DNA of 64,000 nt from Actinomycetota bacterium (GCA_035697485.1 DASSCU010000011.1:81384-145383); one strand, 5' to 3'; numbered from the stretch's first letter, positions 8,801 through 17,681 are shown. Notes: generated by a model from the letters alone, not told the origin. Made by a program: numbers and translations.

Positions 8801-9662
8801 AGCCTCGCTCGCGAACAGCTGTCTCGTGATCGGATGGGCGCTCACGTCGCAGGGTGACTCCGGTGACGAGCCGTACCTGCGTCGCGCGCTCGGCATCTAT
8901 GAGGGCCTCGGTGATCTGGAGGGTCAGTCGCGGGCGCTCAACAACCTCGGAACGAGCGCGTACTGGCAGGGACGGTGGGAAGACGCGGTCGAGCTCTGGA
9001 CGAGGGCCGTCGAGACGAGCGAGCGCGCCGGGGACGCGCTCGGCCCTGCCTTCGGTGACTGCAACATCGCCGAGGTGCTCTCCGACCAGGGCCGGTTCGA
9101 CGAAGCGGAAGCACGTCTGCGGCGCGCCTTGCGGGTGTGGCGCGGCACCAACGACGAGCAGGGCATCGCGTACGCATCCGCACAGCTCGGACGGACCTGT
9201 ATCCGCAGCGGACGGCTCGGCGAGGGCCTCGAGCTCCTGCACGACGCGCTCGCTCGGTACCGCACGCTCCACGTCGAGGGTGACGCACTCGACGCCGAGG
9301 TCTGGATCGCCGAGGGCGAAGTTGCACAGGGTGACCCGTCGGGTCAGCGCACGATCGCGCGGCTCGCGGCACAGGTCGAGGAGGGATCACCCGCCCAGCG
9401 CTCCCTCGAGCGCCTCGTCGCCTACGCGTTCGCACAACATGGCGACGTCGACGCTGCCCGGGATCAGCTCACCGAGGCCGCGCAGCACGCCCGAGAGGCG
9501 GAGAGCCCCTACGATCTGGCGCTCACGCTCGACGCGCTCGTGAAGCTCGAAGTGACCGACGAAATCGCTCTGAAGGCCATGTCGAACGAGCGTGAGTCGA
9601 TCCTCGGCTCGCTCGGCGTCGTGCGCCTCCCGGAGCCGCCCCTGCGGAGCCGCTCCGGGTGA
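5823..9662 (+). CDS. Tandem class III cyclase - AAA ATPase - TPR signalling protein
   Basis: 1279 residues from ATG 5823 (MVTAPTVRASLQPYVPR). The frame is open upstream, but that part lies in the divergent promoter region. Domain order: class III nucleotide cyclase 1 (residues ~35-190, MVFVDISGFTKLSEKL and LLKFGGDALLLLF, both metal-binding Asp present); cyclase-like domain 2 (~250-420, FIHFDGTDEML and YTVMGDAVNLAARV, less canonical in its first metal motif); an AAA/NB-ARC-like ATPase with Walker A GDVGAGKSRL (~475) and Walker B LIEIEDVQYMDEAS (~595); and a long TPR-rich C-terminal third. Paired heterologous cyclase domains plus ATPase/TPR are typical of large actinobacterial regulators that probably make cAMP in response to an unknown cytosolic signal. 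Confidence 0.9.
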   Translation: MVTAPTVRASLQPYVPRLTLQWLDAEPDQLHREVQASMVFVDISGFTKLSEKLAKLGKLGAEEIAASIDACFAQLLEVAYRDDGSLLKFGGDALLLLFTGDEPAEHAERACRAAAGMRQRLREIGRLDTAGGRVTLRMSVGVHTGAYQMFLVGGSHRELIITGPAVSDLTDMEGAADAGEILVSRATAALLPVSWTGAAKGPGVLLRAAKGDPLDRVSLMPSPPEERLEACIPLATREYLSYGRPEPEHRQVSTAFIHFDGTDEMLERLGPARFAKKLDRLVRGVQLAADELKVCFLSSDVDHDGGKIILTAGAPRVTGDDEERLLMAAHRIVAGERTIPVRIGLNKGHVFAGDVGPTYRRTYTVMGDAVNLAARVMARAEPGQLLATKDVLERSETLFDLTPLEPFSVKGKAAPVEAWSVGAPVGSRSRPGERPDEALDSAPLIGRREEMAALRAALRSATDGRGRLVSLVGDVGAGKSRLVDELRAESTEMRVLRATGESYTSSTPYIAWRELLREMLDIGWEDPADVVLDRLTSAITESDPSLLPWLPLIALTLDVNAPPTPEVEMLAEEFRRAKLHEAMLRFLDVQLAEPTLIEIEDVQYMDEASAALLTHVVEAVGERPWLIVVTRREEGGGFRSSQSPEVLPIEVGPLGPADAIALAEASTEHDPMPPHVIKTLAERSGGNPQFLRDLIRAVAETGSIDELPDSLESAAMARIDRLDVGDRAVLRRAAVLGLSFHPRMLGWLTLDGEPAPEVESLERLGGYFEEDGAGYLRFRHALVREAAYQGLPFRTRRRLHEAAGRALESETEEPEELSGLLSRHFSLAGDDVRAWRFSRLAAERARNAWAYEEAAGLYRRALDAAAGAAVDAMELADVWEAFGLAEEQVGEPHAAMQSYTAARRLVRGDRIREAELLYRHSGVDGRSGRIVPAVRWARRGLRTIEGIIEPRAVACRARLYTMLAGIRVRQGQYAEAIELARHSIRAAEISGEQASLANSCLVIGWALTSQGDSGDEPYLRRALGIYEGLGDLEGQSRALNNLGTSAYWQGRWEDAVELWTRAVETSERAGDALGPAFGDCNIAEVLSDQGRFDEAEARLRRALRVWRGTNDEQGIAYASAQLGRTCIRSGRLGEGLELLHDALARYRTLHVEGDALDAEVWIAEGEVAQGDPSGQRTIARLAAQVEEGSPAQRSLERLVAYAFAQHGDVDAARDQLTEAAQHAREAESPYDLALTLDALVKLEVTDEIALKAMSNERESILGSLGVVRLPEPPLRSRSG

Positions 9663-9692
9663 CGCCGAACGCGTGACGCGCTCGCTGAGACG

Positions 9693-11147
9693 CTACCGGT
9701 TCCTCGGGTCGAGGTTGTACGGACCCGGAACGCTGGCCTTGACGATCGCGTCGCCGTTCACCTTGTTCTGCTGGAAGATGCACGGGAAGACTGAGGCGTC
9801 CACCTTGTTGCAGGTGGGGAGCAGTCCGGGCCCGAACCAACCGGGTTCGCCCGCCGTCGCTGGGGATTCCGTGATGCCGTCCTCGAGCATGAAGGGCAGT
9901 TTCGCCTGGAAGCAGACCTCGAGCTTGGAGGCACCGTTGTTCGCCAACTCGTTGAAGAGCTTCTTCTTCACGGTCGTCTCGATCGTCCCGGTGCGCTCAT
10001 CGTTGCTGTATTCGTACTCGGAGTAGAAGTCGGTGAACTCGATGTAGGTCGTGCCGTCGAGGTAGGAGCAGTCGAGCGTTCCGGGGCCGGCGCCCTCGGT
10101 GGCCGTCCAGCCCGGGTCGGTGATGAACCTGTTCGTCAGGACGCCGGTGTCGGTGTCGCCCCCGGGGTTGAACTCGTTCATGGTGATCGTCTTCGAGCTG
10201 AGGCCGCCGTTGCCGGTGAACGAGGTCGAGCAGTCCACGTCCTCAGGACAGAACTGCTGCACGATCATGAAGTCCGCCGACGAGACGTCCGCGGCTCCGG
10301 AGGTGCTGGCGACGAGCGTGTAGGTCTCGGTGGAGGCTTTGTCAACGGAGAGGTCGTCGAACGTGGCGACGCCGGCGTTCGCCGACTTGGTCTTCGTACC
10401 CGAGAGGGTCGCCGTGGGGTCCCCGCCGCTGAGCGCGACGCTGATGGTGCCGGTGAAGGAGGCGATCGGGAGCGAGGTGGCCGGGTCGACGAGAGCCACC
10501 TGGGGGCTCGTTGCGTCTGGTGGCGTCAGCTGCGCACCGAAATCCTGGGTGCCTGTGATGCGCCGACCCTCCTCGGCGTCCTGTGGCTGGGTCACGAACC
10601 GGAGCTCACACGAGTCGGCCGGGAACGTGGTCGTCAGGCTGGTGAGCGGCGAACCCGTCGTCGTATTGAGCTTGAAGTCGTTGCCGGGCGAGCCGGAGAA
10701 GTTGTTGGACTGCTTCGCACGGATACCCCACGTCTTCATTCCACCGCTGCACCCGGCGGAAGCGGTGAACAGCGGAGCCGCCGGCGTCTTGCTCGTGCCT
10801 GGGGCGATCGCGAGGTTGCGCAGTTGGATCGTGCCGGCGTAAGTCACCCCGCCGTAAGTCACCGCGCCACTCACGTACTTCGCGTTCGTGGCGACGTTCG
10901 TGATCGTGACTCCGGCCGGAACGTACAGATCGGCCGAGCCGAGTTGCTGCGTCCCGGCGTCGTTGTAGAGCGTCAGGGTGAGCCCAGCGGTCGATGAGGC
11001 GGGGTTGGCCGGCAGGAGGGTTGCCCGGTAGGGCTTCACTTCGGTGGCCGCCATCGCGCCAGGGACGAGCGCGACGAGGGACGCGAGGAACGCCAACGCT
11101 GTCACGAGGATCGTGGCATTGGTGGATCTCCGAGCGGGGGGTCGCAT
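9693..11147 (-). CDS. Secreted Ig-like-domain protein
   Basis: 484 residues; ATG 11147 is chosen because GGAAGGA lies 9 nt upstream. A signal peptide is evident (Arg-rich n-region, hydrophobic core ILVTALAFLASLVALVPG, cleavage after GAMA). The mature part is Thr/Ser/Gly-rich. Its centre (PATSLPIASFTGTISVALSG ... ATFDDLSVDKAS) matches the pattern of bacterial Ig-like surface repeats. The C-terminal part has several Cys (CPEDVDCS, CSYLDG, CFQAKL, CNKVD, CIFQQ) that may pair after export. It is convergent with the cyclase gene, 30 bp away. Function unknown; probably envelope or matrix. Confidence 0.65.
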   Translation of the reverse strand: MRPPARRSTNATILVTALAFLASLVALVPGAMAATEVKPYRATLLPANPASSTAGLTLTLYNDAGTQQLGSADLYVPAGVTITNVATNAKYVSGAVTYGGVTYAGTIQLRNLAIAPGTSKTPAAPLFTASAGCSGGMKTWGIRAKQSNNFSGSPGNDFKLNTTTGSPLTSLTTTFPADSCELRFVTQPQDAEEGRRITGTQDFGAQLTPPDATSPQVALVDPATSLPIASFTGTISVALSGGDPTATLSGTKTKSANAGVATFDDLSVDKASTETYTLVASTSGAADVSSADFMIVQQFCPEDVDCSTSFTGNGGLSSKTITMNEFNPGGDTDTGVLTNRFITDPGWTATEGAGPGTLDCSYLDGTTYIEFTDFYSEYEYSNDERTGTIETTVKKKLFNELANNGASKLEVCFQAKLPFMLEDGITESPATAGEPGWFGPGLLPTCNKVDASVFPCIFQQNKVNGDAIVKASVPGPYNLDPRNR

Positions 11148-11263
11148 CTGTGCGGTTCCTTCCATTCCGATGGCATGAGCGGTCGCCCAGCAACCCGCGA
11201 AGCATACGACGTAGGTGGTTCGGTTGGGAAGCCCTCCGCCGTTCGGCCGACACGCGCCGGTCG

Positions 11264-11269
11264 TAGGCT
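11264..11269 (+). promoter_or_regulatory. Putative -10 box, leaderless xth
   Basis: TAGGCT, 7 nt before GTG 11277; no ribosome site is visible. Confidence 0.5.
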
Positions 11270-11276
11270 CTGGTCC

Positions 11277-12062
11277 GTGCGCGTGATCACCTGGAACGTG
11301 AACTCGATCCGGCAACGCCTGCCTCGGTTGCTAGCCCTGTTGTCTCGACAAGCACCCGATGTGGTGTGTTTGCAGGAAACGAAGGTCACGGATGCCGACT
11401 TCCCGATCGAGCCGCTCCTCGAGCAGGGGTACGGCGCCCTCAGCCACGGGCAGGGCGGGCGCAACGGGGTCGCGATCGTCTCGCGCCTGCCGATGGAGGA
11501 GGTCGGCAGGGGTCTGCCCGGCTCGCCCGTGCCCGACGACGCTCGGGTGCTGGCGGCGAGGGTGGACGACGTGACCGTGGCGAGCATCTACGCGGTGAAC
11601 GGCAAGGAGGTCGGCGACCCGGCCTACGAGACAAAACTCGACTGGTACGACGCGTTGGTCGCCTGGCTGCGTGCGACGATCGATCCCGCCGTGCCGGCCC
11701 TGCTGGCCGGCGACTTCAACGTCACTCCCGACGATCGTGACGTCTACGACCCCGAGCTCTGGCGCGGGCGGAACCTCGCGAGCGAGCCGGAACGCGAGCG
11801 GCTGCGAGCGGTCATGGGTGCGGGGCTGGTCGACCTCGGCCGTCATGCCGCGGGCGACATCGAAGGCCCGTTCACCTTCTGGGACTACCGCATGGGCGCG
11901 TTCCACCGAGGGTGGGGGCTGCGCATCGACCTCGCACTCGGCACTGCCCCAGTGGCCGACCGGCTGGTCTCGGTCGAGGTCGATCGCGAGGAACGCAAGC
12001 CGACGGCGGGCGAGGGCAAACCGAGCGACCACGCTCCCGTGATCGTCACGTTGCGCGACTGA
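11277..12062 (+). CDS. xth: Exodeoxyribonuclease III / AP endonuclease (Xth family)
   Basis: 261 residues, beginning VRVITWNVNSIRQRLPRLL. The family motifs are in order: N of WNVNSI, VVCLQETKV (metal-binding Glu), the GDFNVTPDDRDVYD block, and the C-terminal GKPSDHAPVIV with catalytic Asp-His. The enzyme cleaves DNA 5' of abasic sites and degrades duplex ends 3'-5'. Length equals typical ExoIII. GTG 11277 is preferred over upstream in-frame starts because similarity begins exactly there and a -10 box precedes it by 7 nt. It is divergent from the secreted Ig-like protein. Confidence 0.92.
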   Translation: MRVITWNVNSIRQRLPRLLALLSRQAPDVVCLQETKVTDADFPIEPLLEQGYGALSHGQGGRNGVAIVSRLPMEEVGRGLPGSPVPDDARVLAARVDDVTVASIYAVNGKEVGDPAYETKLDWYDALVAWLRATIDPAVPALLAGDFNVTPDDRDVYDPELWRGRNLASEPERERLRAVMGAGLVDLGRHAAGDIEGPFTFWDYRMGAFHRGWGLRIDLALGTAPVADRLVSVEVDREERKPTAGEGKPSDHAPVIVTLRD

Positions 12063-12092
12063 GGGCTCGACCGCGCTTCGAACGGGCCTCGG

Positions 12093-12098
12093 TATCCT
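12093..12098 (+). promoter_or_regulatory. Putative -10 box, leaderless rhodanese gene
   Basis: TATCCT, 7 nt before GTG 12106, in the 43-bp gap after xth; the rhodanese gene probably has its own promoter. Confidence 0.5.
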
Positions 12099-12105
12099 CC
12101 GTTGC

Positions 12106-12981
12106 GTGGAACTGCCGGAGATGCTCGTCGAGCCGAAATGGTTGCGCGCGCGACTATCTGCCGATGGGCTCGATGGCACGGTGATCGCCGACGTGCGCTG
12201 GGTTCCGGGGGGGCACGCTCGCGAGCGATACGCGCTCGGGCATATCCCCGGGGCGGTCTGCGTGGACGTCGACACCGATCTCGCTGCCGCTCCGTTCGAA
12301 GGCCCGGGACGGCACCCGCTCCCGTCGCCGGATGCGTTCGCGTCCTCGATGTCGCGCCTCGGGATCGGTGACGACAGCGCCGTGATCGCCTACGACGACG
12401 TCGGGGGCTGGGTTGCGGCGAGGCTGTGGTGGATGCTGCGCGTGCTGGGTCGCCGTGCGGCGCTGCTCGACCTCCCGTCGCTCGATACCTGGATCGACGG
12501 GGGAGGGTCGCTCGAGACCGGCTCGTGGGGGGTCCCCACGCAGGCGTCGTTCACGCCGTCGCCATGGCCCGCCGACCGCGTCGTCGACGCCGACGCGGTG
12601 GGTCGAACGCTGAGGGAAGGCTCGGCCGTCGTGCTCGACGTCCGCTCGGGAGAGCGCTATCGGGGCGAGGACGAACCGATCGACCCGGTGCCTGGGCACA
12701 TCCCCGGGTCGGTGAGCGCCGAGTGGGCCGGCAACCGCGACGAACAGGGTCGGTTCCTCGATCCGGGGGCGCTGCGCCGCCGATACGAGGGCCTCGGGGT
12801 TCGCGACGACGGCAGCGCGATCGCGTCGTGCGGCTCCGGCGTGACGGCGGCGTTCGGGCTGTTCGCGATGGAGCGCGCCGGACTCGGCCTCGGGCGGTTG
12901 TACGAAGGCTCGTGGTCGGACTGGGTGTCGGATGCCGCACGCCCCGTCGCGACCGGACCGGAGCCCGGCGAACCCCGCTGA
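12106..12981 (+). CDS. sseA: Thiosulfate/3-mercaptopyruvate sulfurtransferase (tandem rhodanese)
   Basis: 291 residues with two rhodanese domains. The N-terminal non-catalytic domain contains HIPGAVCVDVDTD and VIAYDDVGGWVAARLWWML. The C-terminal domain has VLDVRSGERYRGEDEPIDP, HIPGSVSAEW and the catalytic loop SCGSGVTA, with active Cys at about residue 242. It transfers sulfane sulfur to cyanide or another thiol acceptor. The GTG start follows a -10 box by 7 nt. Length and CGSGVTA loop fit the SseA group; substrate preference cannot be read from sequence. Confidence 0.92.
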   Translation: MELPEMLVEPKWLRARLSADGLDGTVIADVRWVPGGHARERYALGHIPGAVCVDVDTDLAAAPFEGPGRHPLPSPDAFASSMSRLGIGDDSAVIAYDDVGGWVAARLWWMLRVLGRRAALLDLPSLDTWIDGGGSLETGSWGVPTQASFTPSPWPADRVVDADAVGRTLREGSAVVLDVRSGERYRGEDEPIDPVPGHIPGSVSAEWAGNRDEQGRFLDPGALRRRYEGLGVRDDGSAIASCGSGVTAAFGLFAMERAGLGLGRLYEGSWSDWVSDAARPVATGPEPGEPR

Positions 12982-12993
12982 GTGAGCGGGTGC

Positions 12994-13449
12994 TCAGACC
13001 GTGAAGCGTTTGTTCGGCTGCTCGACCAGCGGCCGCGTGAGCGGGGAGAATCGCACATCCTGCTCCCAGTCGCGGCGACGTCGGTAGGCGGAGGGACTCA
13101 CGCCCGTGTGCTGATGGAACGTCGTCGTGAAGTGGGACAGGCTGTTGAAGCCCACCCGGTGACAGATCTGGGTGACGGTGAGCTCGGTCTCGCGAAGGAG
13201 CTGCTGCGCGCGGTCGATGCGGAGCCCGATCAGGTACCGGTACGGCGGGACCCCCACGAACGCCGTGAACTGGCGCGTGAAGTAATAGGGACTCAGCGCC
13301 GCTTCGTGCGCGATCGCCCGCAGGTCGACGTCCCGGTCGAGGTTGGCGGCGAGGAAGACCTGAACCTCGCGGATCCTGCGCTGCAGGTGCGGGCTGGGCA
13401 GTTCGTGATCGGTCACGCTCAACTCCGGGAACCCCCTTGCTCCCTGCAT
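12994..13449 (-). CDS. AraC-family transcriptional regulator (DNA-binding domain only)
   Basis: 151 residues consisting almost wholly of an AraC/XylS double helix-turn-helix: RRIREVQVFLAANLDRDVDL, LSPYYFTRQFTAFVGVPPYR, then the second HTH LTVTQICHRVGFNSLSHFTT and the signature HTGVSPSAYRRRR. No ligand-binding domain is present, as in short MarA/SoxS-like regulators. A GTG at V12 (VTDHELPSPH) is an alternative start. It lies between convergent sseA and fumC; its targets are unknown. Confidence 0.85.
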   Translation of the reverse strand: MQGARGFPELSVTDHELPSPHLQRRIREVQVFLAANLDRDVDLRAIAHEAALSPYYFTRQFTAFVGVPPYRYLIGLRIDRAQQLLRETELTVTQICHRVGFNSLSHFTTTFHQHTGVSPSAYRRRRDWEQDVRFSPLTRPLVEQPNKRFTV

Positions 13450-13497
13450 GATGGTACGCCGGTGCGGCGCGTTCCGGCTTCAGGAATCCTGCCGTTC

Positions 13498-14889
13498 CTA
13501 AACCATGCCCTCGGGCTTGACCTGCCGGTCGTACTCCTCCTCGGAGAGGTGCCCGAGGGCGATCGCCGCTTCCTTCAGGGTGAGGCCCTCGTGGTGGGCC
13601 TTCTTCGCGATCGCCGCGGCATTGTCGTAGCCGATGCTGGGCGCGAGCGCGGTCACGAGCATCAGCGACCGGTCGACGAGCTCCTGGATGCGCTCACGGT
13701 CCGCCTCGAGGCCCTCGATGCAGAACTCCCGGAACGTCCGGCTCACGTCGGCGAGCAACGCCGTCGAATGCAGGAAGTTGCGGATCATCACGGGCTTGAA
13801 GACATTGAGCTCGAAGTTGCCCATCGATCCCGCGACCTTGATCGCGGTGTCGTTGCCGATCACCTGACACGCGACCATGGTGACCGCCTCGGATTGCGTG
13901 GGGTTCACCTTGCCGGGCATGATCGAGGACCCCGGCTCGTTCTCGGGGAGCACGAGCTCGCCCAGCCCGCTGCGGGGGCCGGATCCGAGCCAGCGGATGT
14001 CGTTGGCGATCTTCATGAGGCTGGCGGCGAGCGTGGCCTCGGCCCCGCTCGCGAACACGATCGCGTCGTGGGCCGCGAGCGCGGCGAACTTGTTCGGCGC
14101 GGTCACGAACGGCAAGCCGGTGAGCTCGGCGATCTTCGCCGCGACCGCCTCGGCGAACCCCGGAGGCGAGTTCAGTCCGGTGCCGACCGCGGTCCCTCCA
14201 GCGGCGAGCTCGTAGAGCCCGGGCAGCGCGAACTGGAGTCGTTCGAGGTCGGCGTCGAGCTGAGCGGCGTACCCGCCGAACTCCTGCCCGAGCGTGAGGG
14301 GCACGGCGTCCTGCAGGTGGGTGCGGCCGATCTTCACGATGTCGGCGAACTCTTCAGCACGCGCGGCGATCGCGTCGCGGAGCGCGCGCACCGAAGGGAG
14401 CAGCCTCTCCACGATCGCCTGGGCCGCCGCGATGTGCATCGCGGTCGGGAACGTGTCGTTCGAGCTCTGGGACATGTTCACGTGGTCGTTCGGATGCACC
14501 GGCGACTTCGAGCCGAGGTCGCCGCCGGCGATCTCGATCGCGCGGTTCGAGATGACCTCGTTGACGTTCATGTTCGTCTGGGTGCCCGAGCCCGTCTGCC
14601 ACACGTAGAGCGGGAAGTGCTCGTCGTGGCGCCCCTCGATCACCTCGTCGGCCGCTTGCACGATCAGGGCGGCGATCGCGGGGTCGAGGGCCCCGGACGC
14701 CTCGTTCACCAGCGCAGCCGCCTTCTTCAAGATCGCCTGGGCGCGGATCACCTCGAGTGGCATGCGATCGGCCTCGGCGTGCCCGATCGAGAAATGATGC
14801 AGCGATCGTTGGGTCTGCGCGCCCCAGTAGCGGTCGGTGCCGACGTCGATCTCGCCGAGGGAGTCGGACTCGGTGCGGTGCTCGGTCAT
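13498..14889 (-). CDS. fumC: Class II fumarate hydratase
   Basis: 463 residues from ATG 14889 ([16 protein letters not shown]), with GGAAGG ten bases upstream. Motifs: [11 protein letters not shown] near the N-terminus, [18 protein letters not shown], the [11 protein letters not shown] loop, [15 protein letters not shown] segment and the lyase signature [13 protein letters not shown]. It interconverts fumarate and L-malate in the TCA cycle. The sequence [15 protein letters not shown] with [13 protein letters not shown] fits FumC rather than aspartase or argininosuccinate lyase. Length is normal and nothing is missing. No TCA-cycle neighbours are in view. Confidence 0.95.
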   Translation of the reverse strand: MTEHRTESDSLGEIDVGTDRYWGAQTQRSLHHFSIGHAEADRMPLEVIRAQAILKKAAALVNEASGALDPAIAALIVQAADEVIEGRHDEHFPLYVWQTGSGTQTNMNVNEVISNRAIEIAGGDLGSKSPVHPNDHVNMSQSSNDTFPTAMHIAAAQAIVERLLPSVRALRDAIAARAEEFADIVKIGRTHLQDAVPLTLGQEFGGYAAQLDADLERLQFALPGLYELAAGGTAVGTGLNSPPGFAEAVAAKIAELTGLPFVTAPNKFAALAAHDAIVFASGAEATLAASLMKIANDIRWLGSGPRSGLGELVLPENEPGSSIMPGKVNPTQSEAVTMVACQVIGNDTAIKVAGSMGNFELNVFKPVMIRNFLHSTALLADVSRTFREFCIEGLEADRERIQELVDRSLMLVTALAPSIGYDNAAAIAKKAHHEGLTLKEAAIALGHLSEEEYDRQVKPEGMV

Positions 14890-15076
14890 CGTCGTTCGGC
14901 CTTCCGGGAGCATGCCGCCATCCTCCCAAAGCACGGCTTCCCTCGCCCGCCTAGGTCGTACGGCCCATGGGACGCGTCGACCGATGCAGGTTGTCCAGAG
15001 CCCGACTCACCCGTAGGGTAGGTCCGACAAGGAACCCCAGACATCCCCCCGGACCAGGCAAGGAGTGATCCCCCCG

Positions 15077-16447
15077 ATGCGGTCTTCGTTCGCCCGTCTT
15101 CTCACCGTGCTCTGTCTCGCCCTCGGCGGCCTTGCCGTCATGCCGTCACCGGCCACGGCGCTCAGTCAGAACCCCGATCCCTCGACGTGGATGGCCAACG
15201 GCAAGATCTTCGCCAGCGTGCGGTACGGCGACGTGATGTTCATCGGGGGAACGTTCAAGAAGCTCCGCGAATCGCTCTCGCCCGGGCCGGCCTCCGGCCC
15301 GCAGGTCACCGGCCTGACCGGGCTCGCCGCGATCGACCTCACCACCGGGGAAGGCATCCCGAGCTTCAAGCCGCAGATCACCGTGAGTGGCAACCAGACC
15401 CTCGAGGTGCAGTCGCTCGCGATCGTGGGTGACACCTTGTACGTCGGTGGGCAGTTCAGCGAGGTCGACGGTCGGCCCCGGCTGAACATCGCAGCGATCG
15501 ACATCGACCCCAACACGATGACGGGCACGGTCGACCCGACGTTCGACCCCGTCGTGGGGGCGCCCGACGGCAACCTCGCCAACTTCGAGGTCCTCAAGAT
15601 CCTGCCCGGCTCGAACGCCCTGTACATCAGCGGAGCCTTCAGCAAGGTCGACGGTAAGGGCCGGAACAAGATGGCCAAGCTGAGCTACGCGGGCGTCGTC
15701 GACAACACCTTCAAGCCGGGGTCCACGAACGGGGCGGTCCGGGACCTCGAATGGGCAGCCGACGGGCAGACGCTCTTCGCCAGCGGCAACTTCTACACCC
15801 TGAGCGGCGCCGCACGCCTGGCGGTTGGCCGGATCGACCCGACGACCGGCGCGGCGACGAACTGGGCGGTTCCCTCGGGGCAGATCCCGGCGAGTGGCAG
15901 TCCTGCGAAGCAGATCTGCTGGGACATCATCGCGACCTCGACGCGGTTGTTCGCCGGGTGCGGTAAGGGTCCGAACTTCATCGCCGCGTTCCGGGTCGAC
16001 ACGGGAGACACCGGCAGCCGCACCTGGATCCTCAGCACGGGTGGCAACGTCGTGAGCCTGCACCTGCTCGCCGGCGGAGACGCGATCGCGTTCGGCGGTC
16101 ACTTCGGCATCAACAGCACCGGGAGCTACAACGGCCTGATGCCCGTGTGCGGCAACGTTGGCCCCACCCGGTACCTCCGTGCGCTCGGCATCCTGCGCAA
16201 CATCAACCAGACGACAGCGTCATCGGCGATCAGGAACGGGGACACCAGCACGGCGACTGCCTACCTCGACTGCAGTTTCACCCCGAACTTCGAGGGCCAG
16301 GACCCCGACGGCCCGAACTTCACAGGCACGAACCCGTTCGGCGGTGTCTGGGAGATCCAGGTCACGGGACAGCACATCTGGGCGCTGGGTGAGTTCAAGT
16401 ACGTCAACGCCAACGTCCGTCGCGCGATCGCCCGCTTCCCGCTGTAG
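15077..16447 (+). CDS. Secreted delta-60-type beta-propeller protein
   Basis: 456 residues from ATG 15077. AAGGAG lies 12 nt upstream; a GTG at 15065 is too close to that site. A signal peptide ends near ATALS. The mature protein contains repeated units of the form LYVGGQFSEVDGRPRLNIAA, LYISGAFSKVDGKGRNKMAK and LFASGNFYTLSGAARLAVGR, each about 50-60 residues, as in delta-60/Kelch-like extracellular propellers. Cys are few and late. It is the last intact gene before the tRNA-Ile island. Role unknown. Confidence 0.75.
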   Translation: MRSSFARLLTVLCLALGGLAVMPSPATALSQNPDPSTWMANGKIFASVRYGDVMFIGGTFKKLRESLSPGPASGPQVTGLTGLAAIDLTTGEGIPSFKPQITVSGNQTLEVQSLAIVGDTLYVGGQFSEVDGRPRLNIAAIDIDPNTMTGTVDPTFDPVVGAPDGNLANFEVLKILPGSNALYISGAFSKVDGKGRNKMAKLSYAGVVDNTFKPGSTNGAVRDLEWAADGQTLFASGNFYTLSGAARLAVGRIDPTTGAATNWAVPSGQIPASGSPAKQICWDIIATSTRLFAGCGKGPNFIAAFRVDTGDTGSRTWILSTGGNVVSLHLLAGGDAIAFGGHFGINSTGSYNGLMPVCGNVGPTRYLRALGILRNINQTTASSAIRNGDTSTATAYLDCSFTPNFEGQDPDGPNFTGTNPFGGVWEIQVTGQHIWALGEFKYVNANVRRAIARFPL

Positions 16448-16495
16448 GGGAGCGGGCGAGCGTCGTCGTCGGGCTGGGTCTACCCTGTCGATCGC

Positions 16496-16543
16496 GGGGC
16501 CGTAGCTCAGTCGGTCAGAGCAGGGGACTCATAATCCCCTGGG
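16496..16543 (+). pseudogene. tRNA-Ile2(CAU) 5' half, separated from its 3' half
   Basis: The sequence reproduces the acceptor 5' strand (GGGGCCG), D arm (GCTCAGTCGGTCAGAGC) and anticodon arm with loop CTCATAA, then departs from tRNA sequence. The same segment starts the complete tRNA at 32051. A TACCCT lies upstream, fitting a former tRNA promoter. The matching 3' half is at 36943. Confidence 0.8.
16502..16539 (+). repeat. att-like direct repeat, left (tRNA 5' half)
   Basis: 38 bp matching 32057-32094 with one difference (C/T in the D loop). Inferred to be the crossover region of the element spanning 16.54-32.05 kb. Confidence 0.6.
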
Positions 16544-17154
16544 AGCAACGTACGGCGAAGACCGGTCACATCCTCTGAACTGCGAGAACGTCCGGAGCGT
16601 CGGCGGTCGCATTCCTGACGTGGGGCGGAAGTTCGTACATGGATTCGTACAACGCTTCCTCGGAGGGCATCCCGAGAGATCGGCCTCAATGACCCGGGGT
16701 CCCACCCCGGGGGTAGTCGAAAAAGCGCGGGGTCGCTTCGGGTGCCGGCAGCTGCCGGTGAGGGCGTATCACCGAGGCCACCCGCAGAGGCCTATCGATT
16801 CACTCCTACGGACCCTCGGGAATGGCACACGTCAGCAGGGATAGGACTAGGGTAGGAGGGACGACGCGGCTCCTAATCGGTCGGACCGCCGTAGGCGCAA
16901 CCTTCGAAGGCCCGCAACCTAAGGACACCCGTCGGAGCGTAGAGGCCGCCGAGCCGTCTGCCTCCCGGAGCGGCGAACCGCGATGGGACCCAGACCACCC
17001 GGGGGTCGCTGCGCGTCTCGCTCACTCCCGTCGATGACCGCGCCGTGATCGGTGGCGAGCTCCGTGACCACAGCCCCGGGAGGTAGAGGAGCGGCCTCGC
17101 CGCAGCTCGCCGAAGAGGCTCTGCCCGCACCATAACCGGCGGGACTGCAGACAA
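16544..17154. other. Island left arm, no gene
   Basis: No supportable gene. It contains a short direct repeat, ttcgtaca at 16631 and again at 16644, which could be integrase arm sites, and repeat copy B. Confidence 0.35.
16859..17019 (-). repeat. Dispersed diverged repeat, copy B
   Basis: Reverse-complement partner of 1181-1313, with the same three blocks in the same order but longer spacers. On this strand one frame reads GGLYAPTGVLRLRAFEG, so the repeat may derive from a former coding sequence; the frame is not conserved in copy A. Confidence 0.6.
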
Positions 17155-17409
17155 TCATCGTTCCCTTCCCTCGACGTTGCCTGAGGACTCGGTGAGCCGG
17201 CGTACGGCCACGGAGAGGCGGGAACGAGCGAGGGCCGTCCCGAGTTGCTCTCCCTCGTCGTGGCTGATGATCTCCAGATGGGTCCCGAGATCGATCATCG
17301 TTCGGGCTTGGGCGTGGCGTTGGTCCTTGAGGCTGCCACCCTTCTCATGCATCGTCGCTTCCTCGCCCAACCGCTTGAGGAACTCGGCACGCTGCTGCTC
17401 TGCGTTCAT
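17155..17409 (-). CDS. Small hydrophilic protein of unknown function (84 aa)
   Basis: From ATG 17409: MNAEQQRAEFLKRLGEEATM, then a basic/acidic helical body (HAQARTMIDLGTHLEIISHD; GTALARSRLSVAVRRLTESS). Composition is typical of a real cytosolic helical protein rather than GC noise. An upstream in-frame ATG would add 13 residues. The ribosome site is weak. No family is recognised. It lies in the island, divergent from clpP. Confidence 0.5.
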   Translation of the reverse strand: MNAEQQRAEFLKRLGEEATMHEKGGSLKDQRHAQARTMIDLGTHLEIISHDEGEQLGTALARSRLSVAVRRLTESSGNVEGRER

Positions 17410-17681
17410 GCATTGCAACCCTGGACTTCGGTGCCGCCCGTTGTCCACCCATCGCCACCTGCGGGAAGGCGAGACATGCAGGTGGTGGTCGCCATACTCG
17501 CAGTACAGCGGCTACCTCAAGTCTGGGTTCCACCGGCCGGTGATACCGTCAGGTCTACGGCACCGACTGCCTCGTCGATCACGCTGGCGCCTTTCGGAAG
17601 TCGAGAGCCAGAGAGGGCGAACGAGGGCTCCACCGAGGCAGTCTCCGAGCCCGCCGAGCGCTACCGAGTGTAGGAGCGAGC

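Noticed and set aside
9663..9692. Terminator between convergent cyclase and Ig-like genes
   Set aside because: No convincing stem with a T tract is visible in the 30-bp gap.
13498..15021. Long plus-strand frame antisense to fumC (part of a 679-codon frame)
   Set aside because: Composition is that of reverse-complement high-GC coding DNA (RDG, RRR, GDR rich); fumC on the other strand explains the region fully.
16496..16560. A complete tRNA at 16.5 kb
   Set aside because: Only the acceptor 5' strand, D arm and anticodon arm are present; no T arm or matching 3' acceptor follows.
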